Below, piece by piece: positions 10,366 to 21,501 of a stretch of DNA of 64,000 bases; positions within the stretch are counted from its first letter, which is position 1; every line of letters starts with the position of its first letter. The translations under genes and the position numbers were made by a program. Source of the stretch: Rheum nobile (Eukaryota > Streptophyta > Magnoliopsida > Caryophyllales > Polygonaceae); the NCBI GenBank assembly GCA_027886185.1, contig WOAB01000152.1, positions 124,001 through 188,000 on the forward strand. The letters run 5' to 3'. The notes under the pieces were generated by a model that saw only the letters and a list, made by a program, of their open reading frames with translations, was not told the DNA's origin and searched no databases.

Positions 10366-11055
10366 TGTAGGGATTTTAGATGCGTAAAGCGGAATTTCAG
10401 GAAACGTTTTCCTAACATCTAACCAAGGATCTCATGCATAAACCAAATAGATCATAGATAGAAAGAATCAAATACCTTTTGATGTGTGTTTCAATCTGCT
10501 GGAATGGAGAGAATAGAGCCTCACGTGTGACTCCTCTATTTGGTCCACCCGAGCTTGAATCTGGATCACATAGGACTCGATTGCTAGAGCGAGGATCGAA
10601 GGCGAACAAAGGGAGAGAGAGAGGGAGAAGGAGGCAGTCGTACTTCTCAAGTGAATTAGGGTTCTGGGCTTTTCCTAAAAGCCCTCCTTTTATAATATCA
10701 GGTGTAGATATCTTATTTCCTAAATAAGTATATCTTGTATTATTAATAATAACTCTTTATTATTAACAAACCTTATCTCCCAAGTTATATCATATATAAC
10801 TTTATATCATATACCTTATATAATATGTCCCCCATTAAACTGATCCAGTCCAAACTCTAAGGGTGTGACCTCGTAGGATCCGGTAATAATAGCAATAGAC
10901 TTTATGACATACTTTATAACATATAGTCTATAAATCATAGTTGGCTTCTAGCAAAGCACTATGACTACCTAAAATCACCAGATTAAATATCTCCATAAAT
11001 GGTCCCACTTCATAATCAGTAATTGCACCTTTGATTAAAGGACACAATTCCTTCA
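10366..11055 (-). repeat. Copia 3' LTR
   Basis: The LTR is 690 bases and on the plus strand starts TGTAGGG and ends CCTTCA (TG...CA on both strands). It is nearly identical to 15379-16066. Confidence 0.93.
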
Positions 11056-11066
11056 ATCTCCCACTT
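11056..11066 (-). other. Copia polypurine tract
   Basis: On the minus strand this reads AAGTGGGAGAT immediately before the 3' LTR, a very common polypurine tract of plant copia elements. Confidence 0.85.
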
Positions 11067-11935
11067 GTCCTTAAAACAAGTGTGCAATGTTAAAATTCCT
11101 TTGTCACTTAGTGTCTTATCTGACTATATGATGAAACTCATCTTTACCGTCAAATATGTTTCTTGAACTCTTGAGATCAAACTGTCAGTACGGATGATTA
11201 CTAATAATCCATCCGAGCATGGCCATGCGTTTTCACATTCTCACTCTTCAAGTGGCCGAGACACCAATCCTTTCCAAATGTATCATGGTATACACGGAAT
11301 AGGAGGACATATTCAATCTTGTAAGACTACAGCTCCCACTCAACTTTTGGCAATCCCAATCACTGCCTTTATAACTGCCTGTTACGGTCAGCGTTTGACA
11401 GCGTCAAAGACATACCAACAGTCAAATGATAACTATATCATACTCATGTCTAAGGAACTCACTAATCATGAATAATCCTAGAACTCCGCAGTAAAGTCCC
11501 GAGAAGTCCTAAGATCGGTCTGTCCGATGTGTATCAGTATACACATCTATGTAATCGATTAGACATCTCCATGTCCCTATAACACATGAAACCCGGTGTT
11601 ATCAATCAATCTCACATATGGTCTTTTGATCAAGTCATTTGTATCCAAGTTAACAACTTAGACCATGGACTTCTAACAATTTTATAATTTCAGTTCACTT
11701 AATGGGGTTTCATTCACCAAAACAGTTTTGATGAGCCCATTTGATAACTATTAAATTGTTTGGATACTTTATCTAATCCCAAGCAATGATTAAATAATAA
11801 TATGAAACTCATATATAAGTCAAGCATAAATGTTTGTAATAATAAACAAGGTTTATCATAACACAAACAATGTCTCAAAAGAACTTTCTAGTGTGTTTGA
11901 GTCCTTTGGCCCTAGTATGACTATCATACTTGGGC
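11067..11935 (-). other. Copia 3' untranslated region
   Basis: About 870 bases lie between the end of RNase H and the polypurine tract. No protein-like frame is found on either strand, and the composition is AT-rich. Confidence 0.6.
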
Positions 11936-12300
11936 CTAGACATGGTCTTGGTCAAAAGGATCTGCAATGTTGTCGTTTGTGTGCACTTTGCACATCCTCA
12001 CATCTCCACTATCAATGATATGTCTGATCAAGTGATACTTCCGCAGAACGTGTCTGGACTTGGAGCTAGAGCTAGGTTCCTTGGCTTGAGCAATGGCGCC
12101 ATTGTTGTCATAATAGACGTCAATAGCTCTAGTAGTGCTAGGAACGACACCGAGCTCAGCTATGAACTGCCTAATCCAGACAGTTTCCTTAGCCGCTTCA
12201 CCAGCAGCAATGTATTCTGCCTCCGTTGTAGAATCTGCTACTGTCCCTTGCTTCGAGCTCTTCCAGCTGACGGCTCCTCCATTCAAATGAAGACGTATCC
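11936..12300 (-). pseudogene. Copia RNase H domain
   Basis: This C-terminal pol domain degrades RNA in the hybrid. The frame shows GGAVSWKSSKQGTVADSTTEAEYIAA (with the catalytic Glu of EAEY), YYDNNGAIAQAKEP (the Asp of DN) and RKYHLIRHII, all standard for copia RH. It is offset by one base from the RT frame near 12300, and the usual end after NIADPF is lost through another shift. Confidence 0.88.
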
Positions 12301-13518
12301 AGACTGAGATTCAAAATCATCTCTGTCTGTCTGGAAACTCGCATCAGTATAGCCCTTGACGACCAGCTCGTCATCACCTCCAAATATCAAGAGATCATCC
12401 CTAGTCCTTCGTAAGTACTTTAGGATGTTCTTGGCTGCACACCAGTGTGCATCACCCGGGTTTGATTGGTACCTACTACACATGCTCAAAGCAAATGCAA
12501 CATCTGGGCGAGTACAAGTCATTGCATACATGATGGATCCTATGGCTGAGGCATAGGGAATCCTGCTCATCCTCTCAGTTTCACCAGGTGTCCTAGGACA
12601 CTGGCTCTTGCTGAGATGTAAGCCATGTTGCATAGGCAAAAACCCTTTCTTAGAGTTCATCATATTGAATCTCCCAAGGACCTTATCTATATAAGTTCCC
12701 TGACTCAGACCAATAAGTTTCTTAGATCTATCTCTATAGATCTTAATGCCTAATATGTACTCAGCCTCTCCCAAGTCCTTCATTAAAAAATATTTCTTAA
12801 GCCACTCCTTAACTGTTTCCAGCATAGGAATGTCATTCCCAATGAATAGTATGTCATCCACATACAGAACTAGGAATGCCACTTTGCTCCCATTAAACTT
12901 CTTGTAGACATAGGGCTCTTATTCGCATCTGATGAAGTCAAACTTTTTGACCACTTCATCAAAACGAAGATTCCAACTCCTGGATGCTTGCTTAAGTCCA
13001 TAAATGGACTTCTTAAGCTTGCATATTCTCCTAGGGTTTTCTGGATCCTCAAAACCTTCTGGCTGCATCATGTATACATCCTCTTCTAAATACCCATTTA
13101 GAAAAGCGGACTTGACATCCATTTGCCAAATCTCATAATCATGATAAGCGGCAATCGCTAGGAGTATCCTAATGGACCTGATCATAACGACTGATGCGAA
13201 CGTTTCATCATAGTCAGTACCATGAACCTGTCTAAATTCTTTTGCAACTAGTCTTGCCTTATAGACAAAAACGTTTCCATCCTTGTCAGTCTTGATCTCA
13301 AAGACCCATTTGCATCCAATAGGTTTTACCCCATCATGAAAATCTCTCAAGTCTCATACTTGATTCTCAGACATGGATTCCATTTCGGATTTCATGGCTA
13401 CCAGCCATTTCTCGGAGTCGGGGTCCGCCATCATTTGCTTATAGGTCGCAGACTCACCGTTCTCTAAAAGTAGAACGTCAATGCTAGCAGTCAAGACGTA
13501 ATCCTCATAACGTCTAGG
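12283..13518 (-). pseudogene. Copia reverse transcriptase, two premature stops
   Basis: Two open pieces (13350-12919 and 12882-12283) together cover the RT: WVFEIKTDKDGNV..KARLVAKE, QMDVKSAFLNGYLEEDVYM.QPEGF, LKKSIYGLKQ, and the polymerase motif LYVDDILFIGN. A TAA at 12916-12918 interrupts the domain between them, in a spot normally held by Glu before PYVYKK. A second stop (TGA where Trp is usual) precedes the domain near 13353. The conserved residues are otherwise present. Confidence 0.9.
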
Positions 13519-14660
13519 CTATTGCCTTAGCTTGTCTGATCTCCAAAGTGGTCCAACAATAGGAGAGACTTCAGCTGCTGGGTTGACCACATCTGTATGC
13601 GGGACCTCAGGTGCTTCATCAACTTGAAGAATTTCATCTTGAATCTGGGCGGTTTTCCTTTGAGAAGGTACGCCTCCAAAGTCAAGTTCCTCAGTGACAT
13701 CATCTATGTCCTCGTGTTGTTGGGTTTGTTGCTTAGCTTGAATCTCATCAAGCTGAACATTTCTCCCACTTGGCTTCTTGGAAAAGAAGTCCTTTTCCAA
13801 AAAGACACTATCTCGAGCAACAAACACTTTGTTCTCAGCGGGATTGTAGAAATAATATCCCCTTGTTTCCTTGGGATAACCTATAAAGAAGCATTTGTCT
13901 GATTTTGGTGCTAGCTTGTCAGATAGTAAACGCTTTACATAAGCTTCGCATCCCCAGACCTTCAGAAATGACAAGCTAGGAACATTTCCATACCATATCT
14001 CATGTGGTGTCTTGTCAACTGATCGTGACGGAGTCCTGTTTAGTGTGAACGCAGCAGTGGTGAGGGCATATCCCCAAAAGGATGTAAAAAGATCAGCAAA
14101 ACTCATCATTGAGCGGACCATGTCTAACAATGTCATGTTCCTCCTTTCAGATACGCCATTCAATTGTGGCGTGCCTGGTGGAGTCAGTTGTGTCAAAATG
14201 CCACAACTCCTCAAGTGATGGTCGAATTCTTGGCTCAGATATTCGCCCCCTCGATTTGATCGGAGTGCCTTTATCTTCTTGCCAGTCTGTGTCTCAACTT
14301 CATTCTGGAATTCTTTGAACTTTTCAAAGGACTCAGATTTATGCTTCATTAAGTAGATATATCCATATCTACTAAAATCATCAGTAAATGTAATGAAGTA
14401 TCGATAGCCTCTCCTAGCTTATGTGCTCATAGGTCCACATACATCGGTATGTATGAGAGCTAAGAGCTCATTAGTCCTCTCACTCGTACCAGTGAAAGGT
14501 GACCTTGTCATCTTGTCCATCAGACATGACTCACATGTTTCAAATGATTCTAAATCAAATGACTTTAGGCTACCAACTGTTTGGAGTTCCTTCATGCGTT
14601 TGATGCTAATATGACCCAAGCGACAGTGTCATAGATTGGCTTCACTTATATTCGACTTTT
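13519..14660 (-). pseudogene. Copia GAG-pre-integrase and integrase
   Basis: From right to left: HCRLGHISIKRMKEL..., CESCLMDKMTRSPF (the HHCC zinc region), LALIHTDVCGPM (the first Asp of the D,D,E triad), RSNRGGEYLSQEF (the position usually RSDRGGEY, so the second Asp is Asn here), PQLNGVSERRNMTLLDMVRSMM (the Glu), then the copia extension WGCEAYVKRL..DKCFFIGYP and VFLEKDFF. Stops occur near 14640 and at 14406-14408. With the Asp to Asn change in the triad, the enzyme would be inactive even without the stops. Confidence 0.88.
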
Positions 14661-14723
14661 GCCTCTTTGTATCAACGTTATAAATTTCAGATTTGAGGTC
14701 CAACATGTATAGTCCACTACTAC

Positions 14724-15107
14724 TCACATGGGCTCGAGCATAGAAAGTGTCATTCTTATAAATGGAAAAACAACAATGACAAATTCATAACCCTCAAGGT
14801 TCAAAACTGAAATTGAAATCAAATTCTTAGTAATAGATGGAACAAAATAACAATTATAAAGTTCTAAAACTAAGCCAGAAGGTAGAGGTAGACTATAATC
14901 TCCAATGGCAAGTGCAACAACTCTTGCTCCATTTCCAACACGGAGATCTATCTCACCCTTCTGCAACCGTCTCCTATTTCTTAGTCCTTGTACATTCGAA
15001 ATAATGTGAGAACCACATCCTGAATCTAATATCCAAGAATGAGACTTGGTTGATAGGATTTCAGTAACATAAATACCTGAAGTGGAGACTGTTCCCCTCT
15101 TCTTCAT
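14724..15107 (-). pseudogene. Copia aspartic protease, first domain after the leader
   Basis: An open frame of 127 codons begins with ATG at 15107. It has SWILDSGCGSHI (the catalytic Asp as D-S-G), LRVGNGARVVALAIGDYSL and NCYFVPSITKNLISIS, the typical copia protease layout. In complete elements this domain follows gag and its CCHC knuckle; here only about 255 AT-rich bases separate it from the primer site. Confidence 0.88.
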
Positions 15108-15363
15108 CTAATGATTTAAAATATGTCAAAAAATCATATCTTTTGCATAATTAAATCATATGAATCAAGTATGGGTAAATCAATTTTACATGCATATTTG
15201 TTCATAAAGTTCTTCAACTTTACTAATCCAATCAATTAAAATCAGAATTTTAATCATGCAAATTAACCTATACATCAATTTTCTACTTAATTTGAACCAA
15301 GACAAGCATGAACATGCATCAAAATTTAAAACTTTAAACTTGATCTAATCAATTTATGCAAGA
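15108..15363 (-). other. Copia leader directly joined to pol; gag absent
   Basis: This AT-rich stretch has no ORF and no CCHC zinc knuckle. It takes the place where roughly 1 kb of gag would lie. Confidence 0.7.
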
Positions 15364-15377
15364 GGCAACTGATACCA
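15364..15377 (-). other. Copia primer-binding site
   Basis: The minus strand reads TGGTATCAGTTGCC one base inside the 5' LTR, matching the initiator-Met-type primer site at its first nine bases. Confidence 0.85.
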
Positions 15378-15378
15378 C

Positions 15379-16066
15379 TGTAGGGATTTTAGATGCGTAA
15401 AGCGGAATTTTAGGAAACGTTTTCCTAACATCTAACCAAGGATCTCATGCATAAACCAAATAGATCATAGATAGAAAGAATCAAATACCTTTTGATGCGT
15501 GTTTCAATCTGCTGGAATGGAGAGAATAGAGCCTCACGTGTGACTCCTCTATTTGGTCCACCCGAGCTTGAATCTGGATCACCTAGGACTCGATTGCTAG
15601 AGTGAGGATCGAAGGCGAACAAAGGGAGAGAGAGGGAGAAGGAGGCAGCCGTACTTCTCAAGTGAATTAGGGTTCTGGGCTTTTCCTAAAAGCCCTCCTT
15701 TTATAATATCAGGTATAGATATCTTATTTCCTAAATAAGTATATCTTGTATTATTAATAATAACTCTTTATTATTAACAAACCTTATCTCCCAAGTTATA
15801 TCATATATAACTTTATATCATATACCTTATATAATATGCCCCCCATTAAACTGATCCAGTCCAAACTCTAAGGGTGTGACCTCGTAGGATCCGATAATAA
15901 TAGCAATAGACTTTATGACATACTTTATAACATATAGTCTATAAATCATAGTTGGCTTCTAGCAAAGCACTATGACTACCTAAAATCACCAGATTAAATA
16001 TCTCCATAAATGGTCCCACTTCATAATCAGTAATTGCACCTTTGATTAAAGGACACAATTCCTTCA
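15379..16066 (-). repeat. Copia 5' LTR
   Basis: The LTR is 688 bases and nearly identical to 10366-11055. Its right end CCTTCA is followed by CA, the first two bases of the split TSD, and then by gypsy-1. Confidence 0.93.
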
Positions 16067-16320
16067 CATGTGATACCCCGTATTTTTGTAATGTTATTTT
16101 GGGAATTATGGAATTTTCCCGAGTACCCGTTGTGTACGTCGGATTTAATTCAGGTAGCTTGAGACATTCTGTAATGTGCTCTGTATCTGTAATATTTTTT
16201 CTTAGTGAAATAATATACAGACAAGGTGCCTTAGATTTTAATTGTCGTTCGCGTACGATAATTTTTATCCCGGTTTAATGTCTTATCCGTTCAAAGCTGA
16301 ACGGGCGAGAAAAAGGGTCA

Positions 16321-16468
16321 CGGCGACCGCCGTAAAGTCGCGGCGACCGCCGTCGTGAGACCCAAGCACGGCGACCGCCGTAAAGATACGGCGCCCGCCG
16401 TTCCAACGCCCGAGGAGGCAGCTGATGTGTCATCCCGCGGCGACCGCCGTAAATTACGGCAACCGCCG
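16321..16468. repeat. GC-rich near-palindrome array upstream of the gypsy-1 TATA box
   Basis: CGGCGACCGCCG or one-base variants start at 16321, 16341, 16369, 16389, 16438 and 16457. Neighbouring pairs are 20, 20 and 19 bases apart. Each unit is a 5-base inverted repeat with a central AC (or CC/AA). The array ends about 112 bases before the TATA box. Confidence 0.9.
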
Positions 16469-16579
16469 TAAGTGCCGTCATCGTTGCCCAGCAGTCGTTG
16501 CCCGTTGGTCGCCGGCGTTGTTTTTGGCAAGCGCCGCAGTAGCTCTAGGCCCTCGTCTTCGAACTCCAGATGTGTTGGC

Positions 16580-16587
16580 TATAAAAG
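16580..16587 (+). promoter_or_regulatory. TATA box of the gypsy-1 LTR promoter
   Basis: TATAAAAG lies in a GC-richer context, the likely U3 promoter start. The truncated 3' LTR begins downstream of this point and lacks it. Confidence 0.75.
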
Positions 16588-16833
16588 GAGGTGCTGGGGG
16601 AGAGGTTTTGAGCCATCCAAGCACCAAACCTCTGCCAAATTCGCCTCTCGTCGGAGTTGTGCCTTCGCCGGAAATTTTGAAGCTTTCGTCGGTGTTGTTA
16701 GTGGTGTTTCCAGCAGCCTTTGTGAAGCTTTTGGTTAGCCTTGGAGGTTAGAAGCCAAGGCAAGTCGAAGGAGGCCAAACCACTCGTGTTTTGGGGTGAG
16801 TTTTCTCTCGTTCTGTGTCGTCTGAGTTCATCA

Positions 16834-16887
16834 CGGCGACCGCCGTGTTCTTCGCGGCGACCGCCGTGATGAATACGGCGACCGCCG
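16834..16887. repeat. GC-rich near-palindrome array downstream of the gypsy-1 TATA box
   Basis: Three copies of CGGCGACCGCCG start at 16834, 16855 and 16876, exactly 21 bases apart. The truncated 3' LTR keeps the same triplet at 22893, 22914 and 22935, also 21 bases apart, with one G to A change. Confidence 0.9.
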
Positions 16888-18479
16888 CCAGTGCCTAGAA
16901 CGCCTTCGTGGCTTTGGCTTGGTCGGTTGTCGTCGTGGCGTCTTTCCTTTTGTGTTCCTTCGCCGTGTTTAGATTCGTACTGTTTATGTCGGATCTAACT
17001 TAGGGTTCCTTTTATGGGTCGACTCGAAGGTTGTTGTGCTGTCGGAACTATACCATGTCGAGCCCGGAATCCAGTGACGCCTTTAGACTATTATGCGGAG
17101 TAAGGCAAGTGGCGGTTCGCTCTTGCTCTTTCGTTCTATATTTACATTAATTATCAGTAGTTTATCTGAGTAATTAATTTGGAATGAATATTCTGTTTGT
17201 CTAGAAACGGTTTTGATAAACTATTTTGAAAATCATATAATAGGTTGTATATCTGTTAGAACAACGCTATTATCTGTGATCGCCTTTCGGGCCTTTATGT
17301 GGATTTATCCTGTAAATGTTGTGGTGCTGTAACTGTTTAGTTAGCACTGTTAAATAGGAACGTTACTCGGACTCTGTCCAGTCGTTTCTTTATAATCTGG
17401 TATCGGGATGGCTCGTCCCCATCTGGTACTATTCTAAGATCATGATCGGTCTCTTTCACAAGTGTGTAGAGACAGGACACTTAGCTGGTGTCACAAACCT
17501 TTCGGTATACGTCACTCTCGACGAAACGTATACTAAGATGTGTCGTCCCATTGGTGGGGTACACATGTAAAAGTCTATAACGTGATGTGTGTTTTTGAAA
17601 CATAAATCAGATAAGTGCTACCTTGACGCACATAATTAATACACCTTTGGCGAGTAGTGCAGCTAAGTTATAGTGCAGCTAGGAAAACTCGTCTTGACTT
17701 GAATGTAATACGTTCTCTTTCCAATCTGGATTCGCTGTAGGCGATGAGGTTGGTCGTGAACCGAAGCATCTCAGTCAGTTTTAAATCATTGTTGAATGAT
17801 TCTGTAATATTCCAGATTTGTCATTACTTCCTTAAAGACTCATTTCAGTTGGAGTCTTCTTTCGAGTCGATTTCTGTGAAGATTCAGTCTTCCAGAATCT
17901 TCTCTTGTGCATACCTCTTGTTTATTCCAGTAGGAGTATGGTGGTTGACAAGCGTACTCGATTATTATTCGAGAGACGAGGAGTCTAACCTAATACGACG
18001 GCTTCGAACCAGTCTGCTTTTTACCCTTGCTAGTCTATTCATTTAGACTAACCAACCAATATTTTTCCCTTGCATGGTTGGCTGGTGTCATCCGTTTGAT
18101 TCGGCACATCAGTTAAGAAGTAGCTCAGAAGATTAGAAGGACTATGGAGTCGGCGATGGTTTTTGAATGTTTTAATTATTTCTTTAATCAGGTTATGATC
18201 CTTTGGACAATAACTCCGATTGTAATATACTTTCTTAGTCTTCCGCTGTGTTTGGTTTAAACTATGTTTTGACCTATTCGGGATTGGGTTGTAATCCCGT
18301 AACTCTTGTTTCCTCGACAATGTTATGTTTTGGAATTTTATGCTTGATCTTTGTGTATCAATTGCATTTCATAAATTGTATTTATTTGGTAAAGCCTTGG
18401 GTGATCTCGGTAAGGAACACTGGGGTCACTGGCGATAATACCTTTCCAAAAGGGTTAAGTTTTGGGGGTGTTACAGTTG

Positions 18480-18492
18480 TGGTATCAGAGCC
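18480..18492 (+). other. gypsy-1 primer-binding site
   Basis: TGGTATCAGAGCC lies four bases after the LTR end, complementary to the 3' end of initiator Met tRNA. Confidence 0.9.
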
Positions 18493-18856
18493 AAAAGTTT
18501 TAAAATGGGTTTGGAATTTTTATAAACCATTTATCCGTTTTCGAAATGCTTTAAAAAGGGCTCTGAATTTTCATTCTGAAAAGAATTTAAAAACACCGTT
18601 CATAGTCGTGTCTTCTTTATAGTCTGATATAGTAAGCTTGCTTCTATGTCTAGAAAGACTAATTCCTTCCTTATTGTTCGATAGGATGGGTGTCTGCTTT
18701 TCTATTGGAAGGGGGTCGGAAGACGCCAAGTCGGATCAGCCGAGGCTAGATTTCCCGTTACCTCAGTGATGTTTCGAGGTTGGAGGCCCGAGTAGCCCAC
18801 CCGAAGACGTCAAGCACGTTCTCCCCGAGTCAGTTGTCCTTGTAGCTAGGAATGCT

Positions 18857-19384
18857 ATGGTCCCTAGACCTGCACCTGTGCCGCCACGAAGGGTGGAGGA
18901 AGTACAGGAATGGGAGCAGGAAGATGAGTTATCAAGGTATGAACAAGGGGTTTACCAAGATGACTTTCTGCTGGGACCAATTCCCGAGGAGATCGAGTAC
19001 GAGGAGGAGGAAGAGGAGATGCTTGAGCAAGATCCTGTCGAGGACGAGGATATGATCGAGGATGATTCCGAGGATGAGGATCCCATCGAGGATGATCCCG
19101 AGGATGATCCCGAGGATGAGGATCCCATAGAGGATGATCCAGAAGAGGATCCAGAGTTGGACCTTGGAGGGCAAAATCAGGAGCCCGGTACAGGATTGTC
19201 ACCAGTGCCAGAGTACGCACCCATGTCAGAAGCTGATTGGGAGGCACTGTATACCGAGTACGGTATTGGGAGAAGTGACAGGGAATCTCAGCCTATCCCT
19301 ACTCCAAGGAGATGGAGGTCGGAATCCGAGCTGCAGGAGATTCTCCGCCAGAGCGAGGTAATCTCCGCAGAACAGCAGCATTAG
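18857..19384 (+). CDS. Acidic low-complexity ORF in the gypsy-1 leader, function unknown
   Basis: This ORF of 175 codons starts with ATG at 18857 and ends in TAG, between primer site and gag. Residues about 20-100 are dominated by Glu and Asp, in an imperfect repeat of the type EDEDPIEDDPED, encoded by a decayed GAGGATGAGGATCCC-type minisatellite. The N-terminus is Pro/Arg-rich (MVPRPAPVPPRR) and the C-terminus is mixed (PMSEADWEALYTEYGIGR, SESELQEILRQ). No known domain is seen. The related gypsy-2 has a leader of only about 460 bases and lacks it, so it is not essential for this family's gag layout. It may be an accessory reading frame or an expanded repeat that happens to be open. Confidence 0.5.
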   Translation: MVPRPAPVPPRRVEEVQEWEQEDELSRYEQGVYQDDFLLGPIPEEIEYEEEEEEMLEQDPVEDEDMIEDDSEDEDPIEDDPEDDPEDEDPIEDDPEEDPELDLGGQNQEPGTGLSPVPEYAPMSEADWEALYTEYGIGRSDRESQPIPTPRRWRSESELQEILRQSEVISAEQQH

Positions 19385-19884
19385 AGGGATGAGCTGATCG
19401 CCAGTACTCAGAGGAGGGCTGGAATAGGAGGACCAGTCATGGACGACCCATACTTTACCATGACTGAGCTAGGACTATGTGCTTCAGGGTCAAGCAGGGT
19501 GCGAAACCCATCGCCAGAGCTCGATGGTGAGCCTAGCCCGAAGAGACCATGCACGAGTAGCCAGTCGTATAGGAGATATTTTGGAACGCCTTGAGGAGGA
19601 GTGGCGTTGCCTATCGTAGTAGTTTCGTTTCTTAGTATTCCAGTTTGTACTATGTGTAATATTTCAGTATTGCGGCAAGTACTCTGAGAAACACTTATAT
19701 CTTCGAGCAATGTTGTCCAAACGCTCGAATGATAAACTTATGTGTAACTTGTGTAAGAATTCGAAGGTTCATCTATAAAATGCCAAGTTGATCTATTTTG
19801 AGTGATTTATTTACATTGATATATTGCATAAGTATGTTGTATAATATTAATGTATTGAATGCTTGGAATTGGATCGGTAAACAG

Positions 19885-21483
19885 ATGGTGAACCCAAGAA
19901 GTACGAGAAACTCGACTCGAGCCGGTGTTGGGACTAGCCAAAACCCCAGACCAGCAGGAAGAGGTGTTCAGGATGAACACGAGTCTGAGTCTCGCGTCCA
20001 GCAGAGGCGTGAAGGTCAGGATCAGACCCAGGCGCCGACGCTATTTGACGCTGCAGCTGTTGAGGCGATCCGTGGGATCGTGATGCAGGCAATTGCAAAT
20101 GTGTTGAGACCAAGTGCGCCTCAAGCACAAGAAGTGCCTATTCACGCAGCGGTTCCTGATGTTGTGGAACCCAGAAACCCCGTGATACAGGAGACTGCCG
20201 TTAGGGCGAGGGGCAGCTATGGTCGCGCTCTTAAGACCATTACTTCCATGAGACCCGACTGCTATAACGGGAAAGGGGAGCCAGTGGCAGTGACTCATTG
20301 GTTCTCCCATATGGAGAGGCTGTTTAGGAACGTGGAGTGTACGGAGGCCGAGAAGGTCTATATCGCTTCTCTTCAACTGAAGGAGGAGGCTAGCGAGTGG
20401 TGGGAGAGCACTGGTTTGGCTGAGAGCCCAGTGTTGACTTGGTCGATGTTCAAGACCAAGATGGTTGATCGCTTTTTCTCTCGTGCTATGAGAGAGGAGA
20501 AGCATAAAGAGTTCTTGTACCCTCAGACTGATGGTCTGAGAGTGACCGAGTTGGCATCTAAGTTCAACCATCTTCTACAATACGCCACTGCCGAGATCAC
20601 CAGCGAGGCTCAAAAGATCTGGTACTTCCACGAGTGGATGAACCCGGATATCAAGCCATTAATGGTGCACCACACATGCTCTACCTTGGAGCAGTATGTG
20701 GATTGTGCCTATAAGCTGGAGGTAACTCTCGAGGAGTCGACCAAGAGGCGCAACCGACAGAAGTCGATGCAGAATCAGAACCAGGGAGGTGGTTTTAAGC
20801 GCCCTGCGCCACCGTCTAACTTCGCCAAGTCCGGCCGAGCTAAGACGGAGATGACGCAAGGGGGATCGACTCAGCAGTCAGGGCATACCAGGAGTACAGT
20901 TCAGTGTTATAACTGTGGTACTGTTGGGCACAAGAGCACTGAGTGTCGGAAGGAGAGGAGACCATGCTTTGGGTGTGGACGTGATGGTCATCTGCAAAAG
21001 TTCTGCAAGCAGGGGAAGCAGAAGGGAGTAGAGTCACAGCAATGGTCAGTTCATCAGAGCAACCGACCTAGGTTTAAGCCTGCCGAGACTCCTAGCCCTT
21101 CAGTGCAGATGACTGCTCAGAACAGGGGAAAGGCCCCAGCTGTTTCTGGAAGTCAGGGCCAACGCTTATACGAGATGCGTGAGGCAGATGGACCCAACGC
21201 TCCAATTGCTCAAGGTACTCTATACCTTCACTCTACTTTAGTGTGCATTCTGTTTGATTCTAGTGCTACGCATTCCTTTATTTCGGATAGCTGTGTTAGC
21301 AAGTTAGACTTAGTGTGCAATGATTCGTGCGACCCTTTCGTCGTTAATCTTCCTAATGGAGAACGTTTGGTGGGAACCAAGCATTTGTCCGACTTTCCGA
21401 TTACCATTCAGGGTAAGGAATTTGAGGCAGATTTAATCTGTATAGCCATGGCTCCATACGACATTATCTTCGGTATGGATTGA
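19885..21483 (+). pseudogene. gypsy-1 gag and protease, ending at a TGA
   Basis: Gag forms the particle and binds RNA. I take the ATG at 19885 (MVNPRSTRNST...) as start; the frame is open from 19798. A retrotransposon gag domain spans about YGRALKTITSMRPDCYNGKGEP to LEQYVDCAYKLEVTLEE, followed by two knuckles, CYNCGTVGHKSTEC and CFGCGRDGHLQKFC. The protease follows (LFDSSATHSFIS); the usual triplet is D-S-G, so Gly is replaced by Ser next to the catalytic Asp. The frame ends at TGA 21481-21483, where GMDWLTRH is normal, so a single Trp to stop change separates it from RT. Gag itself looks intact. Confidence 0.9.
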
Positions 21484-21501
21484 CTGACGCGTCACAAGGC
21501 G

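Larger units (their letters stand above)
10366..16066 (-). mobile_element. Ty1/copia retrotransposon without gag, TSD CATTG
   Basis: The element is 5,701 bases long, with LTRs of 690 and 688 bases that differ by roughly eight substitutions by eye, so the insertion is fairly young. The left TSD CATTG is at 10361-10365. The right copy is CA at 16067-16068 plus TTG at 24557-24559, because gypsy-1 later inserted inside it. On the minus strand the order is LTR, tRNA-iMet primer site, leader, PR, INT, RT, RH, polypurine tract, LTR: the copia order. No gag frame is present. Several stops and a frameshift break pol. Confidence 0.93.
16069..18475 (+). repeat. gypsy-1 5' LTR, full length (2,407 bases)
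   Basis: It runs from TGTGATACCCCG to GGGGGTGTTACA. It contains nine GC-rich 12-mers in clusters and a TATA box at 16580. The 3' part recurs at 1-664 and 22789-24551. Confidence 0.92.

Noticed and set aside
16321..16468. CRISPR-like look of regularly spaced repeats
   Set aside because: The units are 12 bases with 7-8-base gaps inside an LTR of a plant retrotransposon; no leader or cas genes, and spacing fits helical phasing, not spacers.
16275..16530. Minus-strand ORFs with YGGRR repeats in the gypsy-1 LTR
   Set aside because: They are translations of the GC-rich 12-mers; no start context and interrupted in other LTR copies.
17744..18046. 100-codon ORF in the gypsy-1 LTR (also 23820-24122)
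   Set aside because: It repeats only because the LTR repeats, shows no domain, and is broken in the LTR at 1-664.
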